Shown in pieces: positions 54,959 to 64,000 of a stretch of 64,000 nucleotides of DNA. Origin of the DNA: JAMQKA01 sp043951865 (GTDB lineage: Bacteria > Bacteroidota > Rhodothermia > Balneolales > Balneolaceae); assembly GCF_043951865.1 (NCBI RefSeq), contig NZ_JBINJF010000019.1:38071-102070 (forward strand). The letters run 5' to 3'. The notes below the pieces were generated by a model. That model did no database searches and was not told where the DNA came from. It saw nothing but the letters and a program-made list of their open reading frames with translations. The translations under genes were made by a program, and so were the position numbers. Within the stretch, counting starts at the first letter, position 1, and each line of letters starts with the position of its first letter.

Positions 54959-55075
54959 CCCGGCTTACAAAGCCGGGATTGACACAGGTTACAGCGACAG
55001 ATCATAAAACGGGTGTGGAACCTTCTGCAACGTTCCACACCCTATCCTTAAAGTCTTGCGGGCTAAGACCCGCAA
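54959..55075 (+). promoter_or_regulatory. Three-hairpin leader between metY and metX
   Basis: Hairpin 1: CCCGGCTT-aca-AAGCCGGG (54959-54977). Hairpin 2: GGGTGTGGAAC (55011-55021) with GTTCCACACCC (55032-55042). Hairpin 3: TTGCGGG (55056-55062) with CCCGCAA (55069-55075). A competing pairing GTCTT/AAGAC (55053-55057 with 55065-55069) overlaps hairpin 3. There is no T run. The metX start is 20 bases after the last stem. Confidence 0.55.
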
Positions 55076-55095
55076 CGGCATTACAAACAGAAGCA

Positions 55096-56148
55096 ATGAA
55101 CGAAGGTGTAAAACAATATCAATTGCAACAGGAGTTTGTAACGGAGTCGGGTTTTACATTCCCCGATCCGGTTATCGCCTACAAAACGTGGGGCAAACTC
55201 AACAAAGCACGTGACAATGTCATCTTGATCTGCCACGCGCTTACGGGCAATGCTGCCGCCGACGAGTGGTTCCCGGGGCTTTTTCAGCCGGGGGGCATTC
55301 TTGATACCGACCGCTACTATGTTATCTGCACCAACGTGCTCGGCAGTTGTTATGGAAGTACGGGGCCATGGACTACAGATCCCCGGACCGGCAATCCCTA
55401 CCGCGCCGATTTTCCCGATATTACCATCCGCGACATTGTCCGTTACCAGCAGCAATTTCTGGATGAATTTGACATCCGCGGTATTGAAACCGTCATCGGA
55501 GGTTCGATGGGCGGCATGCAGGCGCTTGAGTTTTCAATTATGGACGAACGCGTGCGCAGCGCAGTACCGATCGCAATGGGAAAAGCTCATACAAGCTGGC
55601 AGATTGGCATTAGCCACGCCCAGCGGCAGGCGATATTTGCCGATCCCAACTGGAACGACGGATATTACGAAAAAGGAGACGGGCCCTCCGAGGGACTTTC
55701 TGCCGCCCGCATGATGGCGATGATCAGCTATCGCTGCCAGCAGGATTTTGAGAATAAATTTGGGCGTGATCTCCAGGAGGGGCATGACGACCTGTTCCAG
55801 GTGGAGTCGTACCTGAACTACCAGGGACAAAAACTGGTTAACCGCTTCGACGCGCTCACGTATGTTTACCTGACCTGGGCAATGGATACGCACGATGTGG
55901 CTCGTAACCGCGGAAGCTACTCTGAAATACTGGGTGAGGTCGACATTCCGGTACTCGTTATCGGCATCAATTCCGACCTGCTGTACCCGGTAAACGAGCA
56001 GAAAGAGCTGGCGCAGCTCCTGGGAAACGGACATTACGAAGAGATCACATCTGAGTATGGCCATGATGCCTTCCTGATCGAATTTGACCAACTGAACAAT
56101 ATCATAAAGCCCTTTCTATCAACATATAAAACTCATCACGCAGTATAA
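55096..56148 (+). CDS. metX: Homoserine O-acetyltransferase
   Basis: 350 residues of the alpha/beta-hydrolase acyltransferase type. The nucleophile Ser is in GGSMGGMQALE; Asp and His come in INSDLLYPVNEQ and YGHDAFLIE. LICHALTGNAAADEWF and TNVLGSCYGSTGP are hallmark blocks. It makes O-acetylhomoserine for MetY from acetyl-CoA. ATG 55096 is chosen; the frame is open 39 codons further up only to a TTG, through the hairpin region, and the extension does not resemble MetX. Confidence 0.94.
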   Translation: MNEGVKQYQLQQEFVTESGFTFPDPVIAYKTWGKLNKARDNVILICHALTGNAAADEWFPGLFQPGGILDTDRYYVICTNVLGSCYGSTGPWTTDPRTGNPYRADFPDITIRDIVRYQQQFLDEFDIRGIETVIGGSMGGMQALEFSIMDERVRSAVPIAMGKAHTSWQIGISHAQRQAIFADPNWNDGYYEKGDGPSEGLSAARMMAMISYRCQQDFENKFGRDLQEGHDDLFQVESYLNYQGQKLVNRFDALTYVYLTWAMDTHDVARNRGSYSEILGEVDIPVLVIGINSDLLYPVNEQKELAQLLGNGHYEEITSEYGHDAFLIEFDQLNNIIKPFLSTYKTHHAV

Positions 56149-56157
56149 GTAATCCCT

Positions 56158-57381
56158 ATGTCAGAATCGTCACTATTAAAAGAAGACAACAGACCTGGTA
56201 ATGGTACAGGTCTCAAGCTCCTGAAGAATGAACAACTGCCGCTGCTGGAGCAGCTGGTGGATTCCAGCCGCCGGCTCAACGAAGCCGCACACAAATTGAT
56301 TGACCGCATTCAGCCGGCTGAACAGGCCGTGCCCCTGTTTATAGCGGGCACAGGCGAAGTTGGAGGCACGTTGATCCGGCTGATTTCCGAACTGGATACC
56401 GAGGAGTTCACCCTGGATATTATCGGAGCCTGCAACAGCGAACACTATATCTGGAATGAAGAAGGCATTGATCCCGCACAGGTTATTGAAACACTCCCCG
56501 GGGGAGAAGAGACCAATTGGAACCATATTTTGGACAAGCTGACCAAGGAAGGTCCCGAAAAGCTTGTCTTCATCGATGCCACCGGCAGTGCCGAGGTGGC
56601 ACGACTCTACCCGCCGATACTGGAATCAAATATCCATATTGCCACCCCGAGCAAGCGAGCGAATACATTTGAGCAGGAGTTCTACGAACAGCTTCAACAC
56701 ATAACACAGCACAAGGACGTTGAATTTTGCTACGAACCGACCGTGGGCGCCGGTCTGCCAATCTTATCGACCGTGACCCGCCTGCTTGAAACCGGCGATA
56801 CCATAACAGAGATATCCGGAGTGGGTTCCGGAACCATGACCTATCTTTTTAACGAGCTGGAGCAGGGCACCCCGTTCAGCAAGGCCGTCATCAAAGCCCG
56901 TAAACTAGGATATGCAGAGCCCGACCCAAGGGATGATCTTTCTGGTGAGGATGTGGCCCGAAAATTTCTTACATTAGCACGAACCTTGGGTTTAAAGGTT
57001 GAGCGGAGCGAACTGAACATTCAAACTTTGGTACCAGAACATCTTACATCGGTCGACCGGGACACATTTCTCACTGAACTGTCTGAGGTTGATGAGTATT
57101 GGAAGTCTAAAATAGAACACGCTAAAGAACGTAATGAAACACTCCGCTACGTCGGCAATCTTACAAATCATGACATATCCGTCGGAATAAAATCGGTACC
57201 TCTCGATTCCCCCATCGGGCGTTTAAGTGGTACGGATAATCTGTTTCAGATTACAACAAAACGCTACTCAAACTCCCCTATCGTTATCCAGGGACCAGGC
57301 GCCGGAAAAGAAGTAACAGCCGCCGGGGTACTGTCCGATGTCCTAAAAATTGCTCATAAGATCATCGTGTCGAAACATTAA
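56158..57381 (+). CDS. hom: Homoserine dehydrogenase
   Basis: 407 residues. An N-terminal extension of about 55 residues precedes the Rossmann loop IAGTGEVGGTLIRL; ATPSKRAN, TVGAGLPILSTV and the signature KARKLGYAEPDPRDDLSGEDVARK follow. It reduces aspartate semialdehyde to homoserine, the substrate of MetX. There is no aspartokinase or ACT domain fused, unlike ThrA/MetL. Ten bases after metX, so one transcript is likely. Confidence 0.93.
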   Translation: MSESSLLKEDNRPGNGTGLKLLKNEQLPLLEQLVDSSRRLNEAAHKLIDRIQPAEQAVPLFIAGTGEVGGTLIRLISELDTEEFTLDIIGACNSEHYIWNEEGIDPAQVIETLPGGEETNWNHILDKLTKEGPEKLVFIDATGSAEVARLYPPILESNIHIATPSKRANTFEQEFYEQLQHITQHKDVEFCYEPTVGAGLPILSTVTRLLETGDTITEISGVGSGTMTYLFNELEQGTPFSKAVIKARKLGYAEPDPRDDLSGEDVARKFLTLARTLGLKVERSELNIQTLVPEHLTSVDRDTFLTELSEVDEYWKSKIEHAKERNETLRYVGNLTNHDISVGIKSVPLDSPIGRLSGTDNLFQITTKRYSNSPIVIQGPGAGKEVTAAGVLSDVLKIAHKIIVSKH

Positions 57382-57383
57382 AG

Positions 57384-57409
57384 GTTCAGGAGCTTTTTTG
57401 CTCCTGAAC
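57384..57409 (+). terminator. Perfect hairpin ending the methionine operon
   Basis: GTTCAGGAGC pairs with GCTCCTGAAC around a six-T loop, directly after the hom stop. The T tract lies in the loop and not after the stem, so its termination strength is uncertain; it may protect the transcript end. Confidence 0.5.
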
Positions 57410-57531
57410 GTAATTGCGGTTCGCTCATTCTCAGCAATGGGTGTATGCAACTCCGGACGGATTTGCAACGAAACCTGTCTGGTATTTACGTTTATAAATT
57501 GAAACAACTGTAAGTAAACCGAAACAATTTT

Positions 57532-60500
57532 ATGCACATGTCTGGAATGAACATGCCTCCCAAACAGGGATTGTATGATCCGAAGCACGAACGCGACGCC
57601 TGTGGTATCGGGTTCGTGGTGAACATCAAAGGAAAGCAATCCAACAACATAATCAATCAGGCATTAACTGTTCTGCACAACCTGGACCACCGGGGTGCCA
57701 CCGGCAGTGAAGCCAACACCGGTGACGGAGCGGGAATACTGATCCAAATTCCCCACAAGTTTCTGAAAAAATCCTGCGAAGGACTCGGCATGGACCTGCC
57801 GGAACAGGGGCATTATGGAGTAGGAATGATCTTTTTCCCGGGAGATCGTGAAGATCGCCGGCCCTGCGAAAAGATTGTTGAAAAAATCGTTAAAGAAGAG
57901 GGGCAGGAAGTGCTTGGCTGGAGGAAGGTGCCCACCGACAATTTTTACCTGGGTAAATCAGCCAAGGAAACCGAACCATCCGTACGACAGATTTTTATTG
58001 GCCGAAGTGACGACCTGGAAACCGAACTTGATTTCGAACGCAAGCTGTATATCATACGTCGACGCATCACCCGGGCCATAGAAGAGACGGAGATGGATAT
58101 TAAGGAAAAAGATTTCTTTTATATCGCCAGCCTCTCCTCGCGTACCATCATATACAAGGGGATGTTGACCTCCACCCAGCTCCGGGAGTTTTATCCCGAT
58201 CTGCAGGACTCCGAAATGGAGTCGGCCCTGGCACTGGTGCACTCGCGTTTCAGTACCAATACCTTCCCCAGCTGGAAGCTGGCCCACCCCTACCGCTACA
58301 TGATCCACAACGGGGAGATCAACACCCTGCGGGGCAACCAGAACTGGATGCACGCACGAGAATCGCAGTTTGCATCCGACCTTTTCGGGGATGATATTGA
58401 AAAAGTACACCCCGTCATCCAAGAAGACGGAAGTGACTCCGCCAAATTTGACAACGCCCTGGAATTCCTCCGCCTCAGCGGGCGCTCACTACCCCACGCC
58501 ATGATGATGATGATTCCCGAACCGTGGGAGGGGTATGAAAACATGGATGAACACAAAAGGGCGTTCTATAAGTATCACAGCTGCCTGATGGAGCCGTGGG
58601 ACGGACCGGCCTCCATCGCCTTTACCGACGGGGTTCGCGTCGGGGCCACTCTCGACCGCAACGGGCTGCGCCCATCCCGCTACTATGTGACCCGCGACGA
58701 CATGGTGGTGCTTGCCTCTGAAGCCGGGGTGCTGGATATTCCACCGGAAGATATTATCCAGAAAGAACGACTCCAGCCCGGCCGGATGCTGCTGATCGAC
58801 ACCGAAGAGGGGCGTATTATCAGTGATGAAGAGATAAAACAGGAGATTGCAACCGAACATCCCTACAAAGAGTGGCTCGAGGAGAACTTCGTTACGTTTG
58901 ATAAAATCACAAAGAACCTGACCCTTGAGGAACCGAAGGTTTCTCACGAGGCGGTCGTCCACCGGCAAAAAGTGTTTGGCTACACGTATGAGGATCTCGA
59001 AGTCAACGTGGGTCCCATGGCAGAAAACATGCTGCAGCCGGTGGGAGCAATGGGGAACGATGCTCCACTGGCGGTGCTCTCCAATCAGCCGCAGTTGCTG
59101 TACAATTACTTCAAGCAGCTGTTTGCACAGGTCACCAATCCCCCGATCGATCCTATCCGCGAGGAGATGATCACCTCTACAGAGACTACGCTCGGTTCAC
59201 AGGGCAATATTCTTGATCCGACTCCTGAAAGCTGCCGGCAAATTGAGCTAAAAACCCCGGTATTGAAAAACGAAGAGCTAAAGGCGCTCAAAGATCTGGA
59301 TATCAAGGGTTTCAAAAGTGTAACCCTGCCGATTTTCTTTGAATCCGGTAGCGGAGGCGAGGGGCTGGAAAAGGCGCTTGACGACCTTTTTGAATCAGCG
59401 GATAAAGCGATTGACAACGGTGCCAACATCCTGATTCTCTCTGATCGCGATTTCAGTCGTTCCAAAGTACCGATTCCCGCACTTCTGGCGGTATCGGGGC
59501 TGCACCATCACCTGATCCGCACCGGCCAGCGCACCGAAGTCGGTATTGTGCTGGAGTCCGGTGAGCCGCGCGAGACGCACCACTTCTGCCTGCTGCTCGG
59601 TTACGGGGTGGAAGCGGTTAACCCCTACATGGCCTACGAAAGCCTGCACGACCTGATCCAGGAAGGCATGCTGGATCTCAGTTTCAAGCGGGCGGTCAAG
59701 GGATACAACAAGGCGGTCGTCAAAGGCATCGTCAAGGTGATGTCGAAGATGGGGATCTCGACGATCAAGTCGTACCGAGGTGCCCAAATTTTTGAAGCGC
59801 TGGGCATCAACGAAGAGGTGATCGACAAGTACTTTACCTGGACCGACTCCCGTATCGGGGGCATCGGACTGGATACGATTGCCGAAGAAGCCCAGCTGCG
59901 ACACCGCAAGGCGTTCCCGGAAATTCAGACCAACGGCCAGGTACTGGACGAAGGGGGACAGTACAAGTGGCGCCAGAACAGCGAATACCACATGTATAAT
60001 CCCGAGACCGTTCACACGCTGCAGTTGGCCAGCAAGACCGGAGACTACAAGCTATACAAAGAATTTGCCAGCCTGGTCGACGACCAGTTTGATCCCCCGC
60101 CGACGTTGCGGCACCTGTTGGACTTCAAATACAGCGAGGAGGATGCGATTCCGCTCGAGGAGGTAGAATCGGTGGAATCGATCTGCAAACGATTTAAAAC
60201 CGGTGCAATGTCATACGGCTCTATCAGCCAGGAGACCCACGAAGCACTGGCTATCGCCATGAATCGCATCGGCGGGAAAAGCAATACCGGTGAGGGAGGC
60301 GAAGATCCCGCCCGGTACACCATCGATGAAAACGGCGATGACAGAAACAGCCGGATCAAGCAGGTTGCTTCCGGTCGGTTTGGCGTTACCAGCCAGTACC
60401 TGACCGAAGGCGACGAAATACAGATTAAGATGGCCCAGGGCGCCAAGCCCGGCGAAGGAGGCGAGCTGCCCGGACGAAAAGTCTATCCGTGGATCGCCAA

Positions 60501-62145
60501 GGTACGACTTTCCACTCCGGGCGTGGGACTTATCTCCCCGCCGCCCCATCACGATATCTACTCGATTGAGGACCTGGCTCAGCTTATTCACGATCTTAAG
60601 AACTCCAACAAGAATGCCCGTATCAATGTTAAACTCGTCTCGGAGGTCGGCGTCGGTACGATTGCGGCCGGGGTTTCCAAGGGACATGCCGACGTCATCC
60701 TGATCAGTGGAAATGACGGCGGCACCGGGGCCTCTCCGCAGACCAGCATCAAGCATGCCGGTTTGCCGTGGGAGCTCGGACTTTCCGAGACCCACCAGAC
60801 GCTGGTGCTCAACAAGCTGCGCAGCCGCGTGGCCCTCGAGACCGACGGGCAGATCAAAACCGGGCGCGATATCGCTATTGCGGCGCTGCTCGGTGCGGAA
60901 GAGTACGGCTTTGGAACCAGCGCGCTCATTACGCTGGGCTGCATCATGATGCGGGTCTGCCACCTGGATACGTGTCCGGTGGGTATCGCCACGCAAAACC
61001 CCGAGCTGCGTCACAACTACAAGGGAGATCCACAAAACGTGGTCAACTTCATGAAATTTGTTGCCCGGGATCTCCGCGAGCACATGGCCAGACTCGGCTT
61101 CCGTTCTGTTGATGAGATGATTGGCCGCACCGATAAACTGAGACAGCGGGAAACCGACCACTGGAAAGGCCGGTATCTGGATCTTTCTCCCATCCTGCAT
61201 CGACCCGAAAATGCCGACGAGGTAGGAACACGGAAAATGATCGACCAAAATCACGGGCTGGAAAACTCCCTCGACGTTCAGACGCTGATGGATATCGTGG
61301 AACCGGCGCTGAACGACAAGGAGCCGGTCAAGGCAAAACTGCCGATCAAAAATATCAATCGGGTGGTCGGCACAATTGTCGGCAGCGAAGTGACGCGCCG
61401 ATACGGTGCGGAGGGACTGCCGGAAGATACCATCCACCTGCATTTCAAGGGTTCCGCCGGGCAGAGCTTCGGAGCGTTTATCCCCAACGGCATGACGCTT
61501 GAGCTGGAAGGCGACGCCAACGACTATTTCGGCAAGGGCCTGTCGGGAGGAAAACTCATTCTCAAGCCTTCTGCGGGATCCCTGTTTACGCCGGAAGAGA
61601 ATATCATAGTCGGTAATGTTTCGCTGTATGGAGCGACCAGCGGCGAAGCCTACATCCGGGGAATGGCCGGAGAACGTTTCTGCGTGCGAAATAGTGGTGT
61701 GCATGCGGTTGTTGAAGCAGTGGGTGATCACGCCTGTGAATATATGACCGGCGGACGTGTAGTTGTGCTCGGTCCCACAGGCCGTAATTTTGCGGCCGGC
61801 ATGTCTGGCGGTATCGCCTACGTGCTGGATCTCGACAACACATTTGAGGAACACTGCAATACCGAAATGGTATTCCTGCAACAGCTCGAAAATGAAGATG
61901 AAATCCGAAATGTAGAACAAATGATTCGTCGCCACGGCGAATATACCGACAGCAACAAGGCCTGGAAAGTGCTCGCAAAATGGGACAAGATGGTCCCCCA
62001 CTTCGTAAAAGTTCTGCCCAAGGATTACAAGCGGATGCAGGATTCTATCGAAGAAGCTGAAAAGCAGGGACTTTCCGGCGAAGAGGCCGCACTTGAAGCC
62101 TTCTACACCAACAAAGAAGACAAGGCACGTGCAAGCGGAAACTAA
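57532..62145 (+). CDS. gltB: Glutamate synthase large subunit
   Basis: 1537 residues. The N-terminal Ntn glutaminase exposes Cys24 in RDACGIGFVVN, so about 23 residues are removed. The central and FMN domains follow (ISGNDGGTGASPQTSIKHAG, and iron-sulfur cysteines in LGCIMMRVCHLDTCPVG). The C-terminal beta-helix repeats run to MAGERFCVRNSG and TGRNFAAGMSGG. It makes glutamate from glutamine and 2-oxoglutarate with GltD. Followed by gltD after a 131-base gap. Confidence 0.97.
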   Translation: MHMSGMNMPPKQGLYDPKHERDACGIGFVVNIKGKQSNNIINQALTVLHNLDHRGATGSEANTGDGAGILIQIPHKFLKKSCEGLGMDLPEQGHYGVGMIFFPGDREDRRPCEKIVEKIVKEEGQEVLGWRKVPTDNFYLGKSAKETEPSVRQIFIGRSDDLETELDFERKLYIIRRRITRAIEETEMDIKEKDFFYIASLSSRTIIYKGMLTSTQLREFYPDLQDSEMESALALVHSRFSTNTFPSWKLAHPYRYMIHNGEINTLRGNQNWMHARESQFASDLFGDDIEKVHPVIQEDGSDSAKFDNALEFLRLSGRSLPHAMMMMIPEPWEGYENMDEHKRAFYKYHSCLMEPWDGPASIAFTDGVRVGATLDRNGLRPSRYYVTRDDMVVLASEAGVLDIPPEDIIQKERLQPGRMLLIDTEEGRIISDEEIKQEIATEHPYKEWLEENFVTFDKITKNLTLEEPKVSHEAVVHRQKVFGYTYEDLEVNVGPMAENMLQPVGAMGNDAPLAVLSNQPQLLYNYFKQLFAQVTNPPIDPIREEMITSTETTLGSQGNILDPTPESCRQIELKTPVLKNEELKALKDLDIKGFKSVTLPIFFESGSGGEGLEKALDDLFESADKAIDNGANILILSDRDFSRSKVPIPALLAVSGLHHHLIRTGQRTEVGIVLESGEPRETHHFCLLLGYGVEAVNPYMAYESLHDLIQEGMLDLSFKRAVKGYNKAVVKGIVKVMSKMGISTIKSYRGAQIFEALGINEEVIDKYFTWTDSRIGGIGLDTIAEEAQLRHRKAFPEIQTNGQVLDEGGQYKWRQNSEYHMYNPETVHTLQLASKTGDYKLYKEFASLVDDQFDPPPTLRHLLDFKYSEEDAIPLEEVESVESICKRFKTGAMSYGSISQETHEALAIAMNRIGGKSNTGEGGEDPARYTIDENGDDRNSRIKQVASGRFGVTSQYLTEGDEIQIKMAQGAKPGEGGELPGRKVYPWIAKVRLSTPGVGLISPPPHHDIYSIEDLAQLIHDLKNSNKNARINVKLVSEVGVGTIAAGVSKGHADVILISGNDGGTGASPQTSIKHAGLPWELGLSETHQTLVLNKLRSRVALETDGQIKTGRDIAIAALLGAEEYGFGTSALITLGCIMMRVCHLDTCPVGIATQNPELRHNYKGDPQNVVNFMKFVARDLREHMARLGFRSVDEMIGRTDKLRQRETDHWKGRYLDLSPILHRPENADEVGTRKMIDQNHGLENSLDVQTLMDIVEPALNDKEPVKAKLPIKNINRVVGTIVGSEVTRRYGAEGLPEDTIHLHFKGSAGQSFGAFIPNGMTLELEGDANDYFGKGLSGGKLILKPSAGSLFTPEENIIVGNVSLYGATSGEAYIRGMAGERFCVRNSGVHAVVEAVGDHACEYMTGGRVVVLGPTGRNFAAGMSGGIAYVLDLDNTFEEHCNTEMVFLQQLENEDEIRNVEQMIRRHGEYTDSNKAWKVLAKWDKMVPHFVKVLPKDYKRMQDSIEEAEKQGLSGEEAALEAFYTNKEDKARASGN

Positions 62146-62276
62146 CTGATATTCCAAGCCTGCAGAGGATAGATGAGGACGCCATGTGCTGTACTTTTCG
62201 TGCGATCTCTGCGGCTGACACAAAATTTCATAACGAAATTTCTAAACGGTAAACGATACAAATATTATAGATTATT

Positions 62277-63761
62277 ATGGGTAAACCGACCGGATTTATG
62301 GAATATGATCGTCAATCGATTCCATATAAAAAACCAGAAGACCGGATTAAAGACTGGGACGAGTTCTATGTCGAACTCAGTGAAGAAGAACTCCAGAAGC
62401 AGGGAGCCCGCTGTATGGACTGCGGGATCCCGTTTTGCCACACCGGCATCGAGCATAACGGGAAAGCGCTCGGCTGCCCGATCAACAACCTGATTCCGGA
62501 GTGGAACGACCTGGTCTATCGCGGAAAGTGGAAAGAAGCCCTTCACCGCCTGCACAAAACCAATAATTTTCCCGAATTTACCGGCCGTGTTTGCCCCGCT
62601 CCCTGCGAAGGCTCCTGCGTGCTCGGCATTACAGATCCCCCGGTAGCGATCAAAAGTATTGAGCAGGCTATCATCGACAAGGGGTTTGAGGAGGGATGGG
62701 TCAAACCGAATCCCCCCGAAAAGCGGACCGACAAAAAAGTGGCCGTCGTGGGATCAGGTCCCGCAGGACTGGCCGCAGCTGCCCAACTTAATAAAGCAGG
62801 GCACAACGTAACGGTATATGAGCGCGACGATCGGATCGGCGGATTGCTCACCTACGGTATTCCGAATCCAAAGCTGGACAAAGCTGTTGTAAAACGCCGT
62901 GTTGACCTGCTGGCAGAAGAGGGCATCGAATTTATCACCAATACCGAAATCGGTACCGACATCCCCGCACCCGAACTTACAAAGAATTACGATGCTGTTA
63001 TCCTGGCCGGGGGAGCTACCAATCCCCGGGATCTGCCTATCGAGGGCCGTGAGCTTAACGGCATACATTTCGCCATGGAATTTCTCCACGCGAACACCAA
63101 AAGCCTGCTCGACTCCAACCACGAAGACGGTAACTACATATCAGCAGAAGACAAAAATGTGATCGTCATCGGCGGAGGCGATACCGGTACCGACTGTGTG
63201 AGTACCGCAATGCATCACGGCTGCAAAAATCTCACCCAGTTTGAGATTCTGCCCAAACCACCAAACAGCCGCGCCGAGGACAATCCCTGGCCCGAATGGC
63301 CCAACATCTACAAGATTGACTACGGGCAGGCGGAAGCCAAGGAGAAGTTCGGCGAAGACCCCCGCGAATATCAGGTGATGACCAAGAAATTTGAAAGTGA
63401 CGGCAACGGAAATGTAAAAGCACTTCACACCGTGCGGGTCGAATGGAAGACGGGGGAAAACGGCAGTATGAAGCCTGTCGAAATCGAGGGTACGGAGAAG
63501 GTCTGGAAAGCCGATCTCGTGCTGCTGGCCATGGGCTTTCTCGGGCCGGAAAGTCCCGTACTGGAACAACTGGAGGTGGAACGCGATGATCGCTCTAACG
63601 CCAAGGCGGAACACGGCGACTACCATACCAACGTGGAGGGCGTGTTTGCCGCCGGAGACATGCGCCGAGGACAAAGTCTCATCGTGTGGGCCATCAACGA
63701 AGGCCGCGGAGCCGCCCGCGAATGCGACCGCTGGCTGATGGGACATACTGAACTTCCCTGA
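62277..63761 (+). CDS. gltD: Glutamate synthase small subunit
   Basis: 494 residues. The N-terminal domain binds two [4Fe-4S] clusters through Cys in RCMDCGIPFCH, LGCPINN and RVCPAPCEGSC. FAD loop VVGSGPAGLAAAAQL and NADPH loop VIGGGDTGTDC follow; AAGDMRRGQSLIVWAINEGR closes the FAD site. It passes electrons from NADPH to GltB. A T-rich terminator follows. Confidence 0.97.
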   Translation: MGKPTGFMEYDRQSIPYKKPEDRIKDWDEFYVELSEEELQKQGARCMDCGIPFCHTGIEHNGKALGCPINNLIPEWNDLVYRGKWKEALHRLHKTNNFPEFTGRVCPAPCEGSCVLGITDPPVAIKSIEQAIIDKGFEEGWVKPNPPEKRTDKKVAVVGSGPAGLAAAAQLNKAGHNVTVYERDDRIGGLLTYGIPNPKLDKAVVKRRVDLLAEEGIEFITNTEIGTDIPAPELTKNYDAVILAGGATNPRDLPIEGRELNGIHFAMEFLHANTKSLLDSNHEDGNYISAEDKNVIVIGGGDTGTDCVSTAMHHGCKNLTQFEILPKPPNSRAEDNPWPEWPNIYKIDYGQAEAKEKFGEDPREYQVMTKKFESDGNGNVKALHTVRVEWKTGENGSMKPVEIEGTEKVWKADLVLLAMGFLGPESPVLEQLEVERDDRSNAKAEHGDYHTNVEGVFAAGDMRRGQSLIVWAINEGRGAARECDRWLMGHTELP

Positions 63762-63796
63762 GAATTAGGAATGAAAAATGAAGAATTGGGAATTGG
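63762..63796. repeat. Heptamer tandem repeat (5 units)
   Basis: GAATTAG, GAATGAA, AAATGAA, GAATTGG, GAATTGG: exactly five 7-base units, starting at the base after the gltD stop and ending at the base before the terminator stem. Confidence 0.75.
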
Positions 63797-63824
63797 AGCC
63801 CGGAATTTTGTTTCCGGGCTTTTT
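63797..63824 (+). terminator. Strong intrinsic terminator of gltBD
   Basis: AGCCCGGAA (63797-63805) pairs perfectly with TTCCGGGCT (63812-63820), six-base loop, then TTTT. Confidence 0.92.
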
Positions 63825-63909
63825 CTATCAGTGACCCTTATCTCGTCGCGCCCCTCTGGTGCGTAACATCTGCGCCCGGGAGCTCCGAATTCTTAAATAC
63901 AAGCAATTT

Positions 63910-64000
63910 AAACCGTGATTTCGGGGATTAATGTGATGAACCGTGATGGGCAACGAAAAAATCAAAGTCCATCCTACCAATCACCCTAATCATGGTTCAG
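63910..64000. repeat. Imperfect inverted repeat running off the right edge
   Basis: The left arm AAACCGTGATTTCGGGGATT mirrors the right arm, whose reverse complement begins CTGAACCATGATTAGGGTGA. The AATCATGGTTCAG ending is one I associate with dispersed intergenic repeats in Bacteroidota-related genomes. Incomplete here. Confidence 0.45.

Noticed and set aside
54979..55095. 39-codon N-terminal extension of metX
   Set aside because: Starts at TTG, runs through three hairpins and does not resemble the start of MetX; ATG 55096 fits family length.
60211..62223. 670-codon open frame opposite gltB
   Set aside because: Lies wholly antisense to a well-conserved gene, with no family motif; GC-biased codons of gltB leave few stops on the other strand.

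Overview
The window (about 52% GC by eye) looks like a chromosomal segment from a Bacteroidota/Balneolota-type bacterium, most likely a marine or halophilic Balneolaceae relative. Reasons: lipoprotein sulfatases beside a GH16 glucanase, CoA-pathway genes pccB and mce, an AraC regulator with an N-terminal metal-binding domain beside copA, one clear TTTG-N19-TAnnTTTG promoter, many small stress-type membrane proteins, and weak or absent Shine-Dalgarno sites at many starts. The placement is inference; no rRNA gene is present to fix it. I see no phage, CRISPR array, plasmid origin or intact insertion sequence.

Layout. 0-5 kb: a fused phosphotransferase/P-loop kinase, a HEAT-tailed lipoprotein sulfatase and a CBS-tailed site-2 protease. 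5.5-12 kb: small proteins (one DksA-like), an AhpD-like protein, a C-terminally truncated acyl-CoA-synthetase-like protein and an RND/MMPL exporter. 12-15 kb: GH16 glucanase plus a second lipoprotein sulfatase (sulfated glycan use). 15-29 kb, minus strand: a Ca2+-type P-ATPase, a CheB-like protein with altered key residues, a 2891-residue cyclic beta-1,2-glucan synthase, and DUF5335 and GlsB-like stress proteins. 30-34 kb, minus strand: a catalytically dead IS1595-like protein, an HMA-AraC regulator and copper ATPase CopA. 34.6-38 kb: pccB behind a very acidic unknown protein. 38-44.5 kb: ABC ATPase, GroES-like protein, SDR, several tiny proteins, a Gfo/Idh/MocA oxidoreductase and a kinase-like membrane protein. 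44.6-49 kb, minus strand: purF-engB-serA-mce, then tRNA-Pro(GGG). 49-52.7 kb: egtD, an alpha/beta hydrolase, a TIGR02757-type protein. 52.7-57.4 kb: a SAM-I riboswitch with terminator ahead of a CoA-binding protein, metY, metX and homoserine dehydrogenase. 57.5-63.8 kb: gltB-gltD with a strong terminator.

How genes work together: homoserine dehydrogenase, MetX and MetY form the acetylation/direct-sulfhydrylation route to homocysteine under SAM control; PccB and Mce belong to propionyl-CoA/methylmalonyl-CoA metabolism; the HMA-AraC protein probably controls CopA; GH16 and the sulfatases probably act on sulfated polysaccharide.

The least ordinary content is between genes. Two 235-bp copies of a structured repeat keep their hairpins through paired base changes. 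About five palindromic elements share ends related to AGAGGnCTTTGCAnAACC. At least five tracts have a 7-bp period. The IS1595-like gene has lost its visible catalytic acids but keeps an open frame, and two dyads of the form ATTTAGA-N5-TCTAAAT lie upstream of it.
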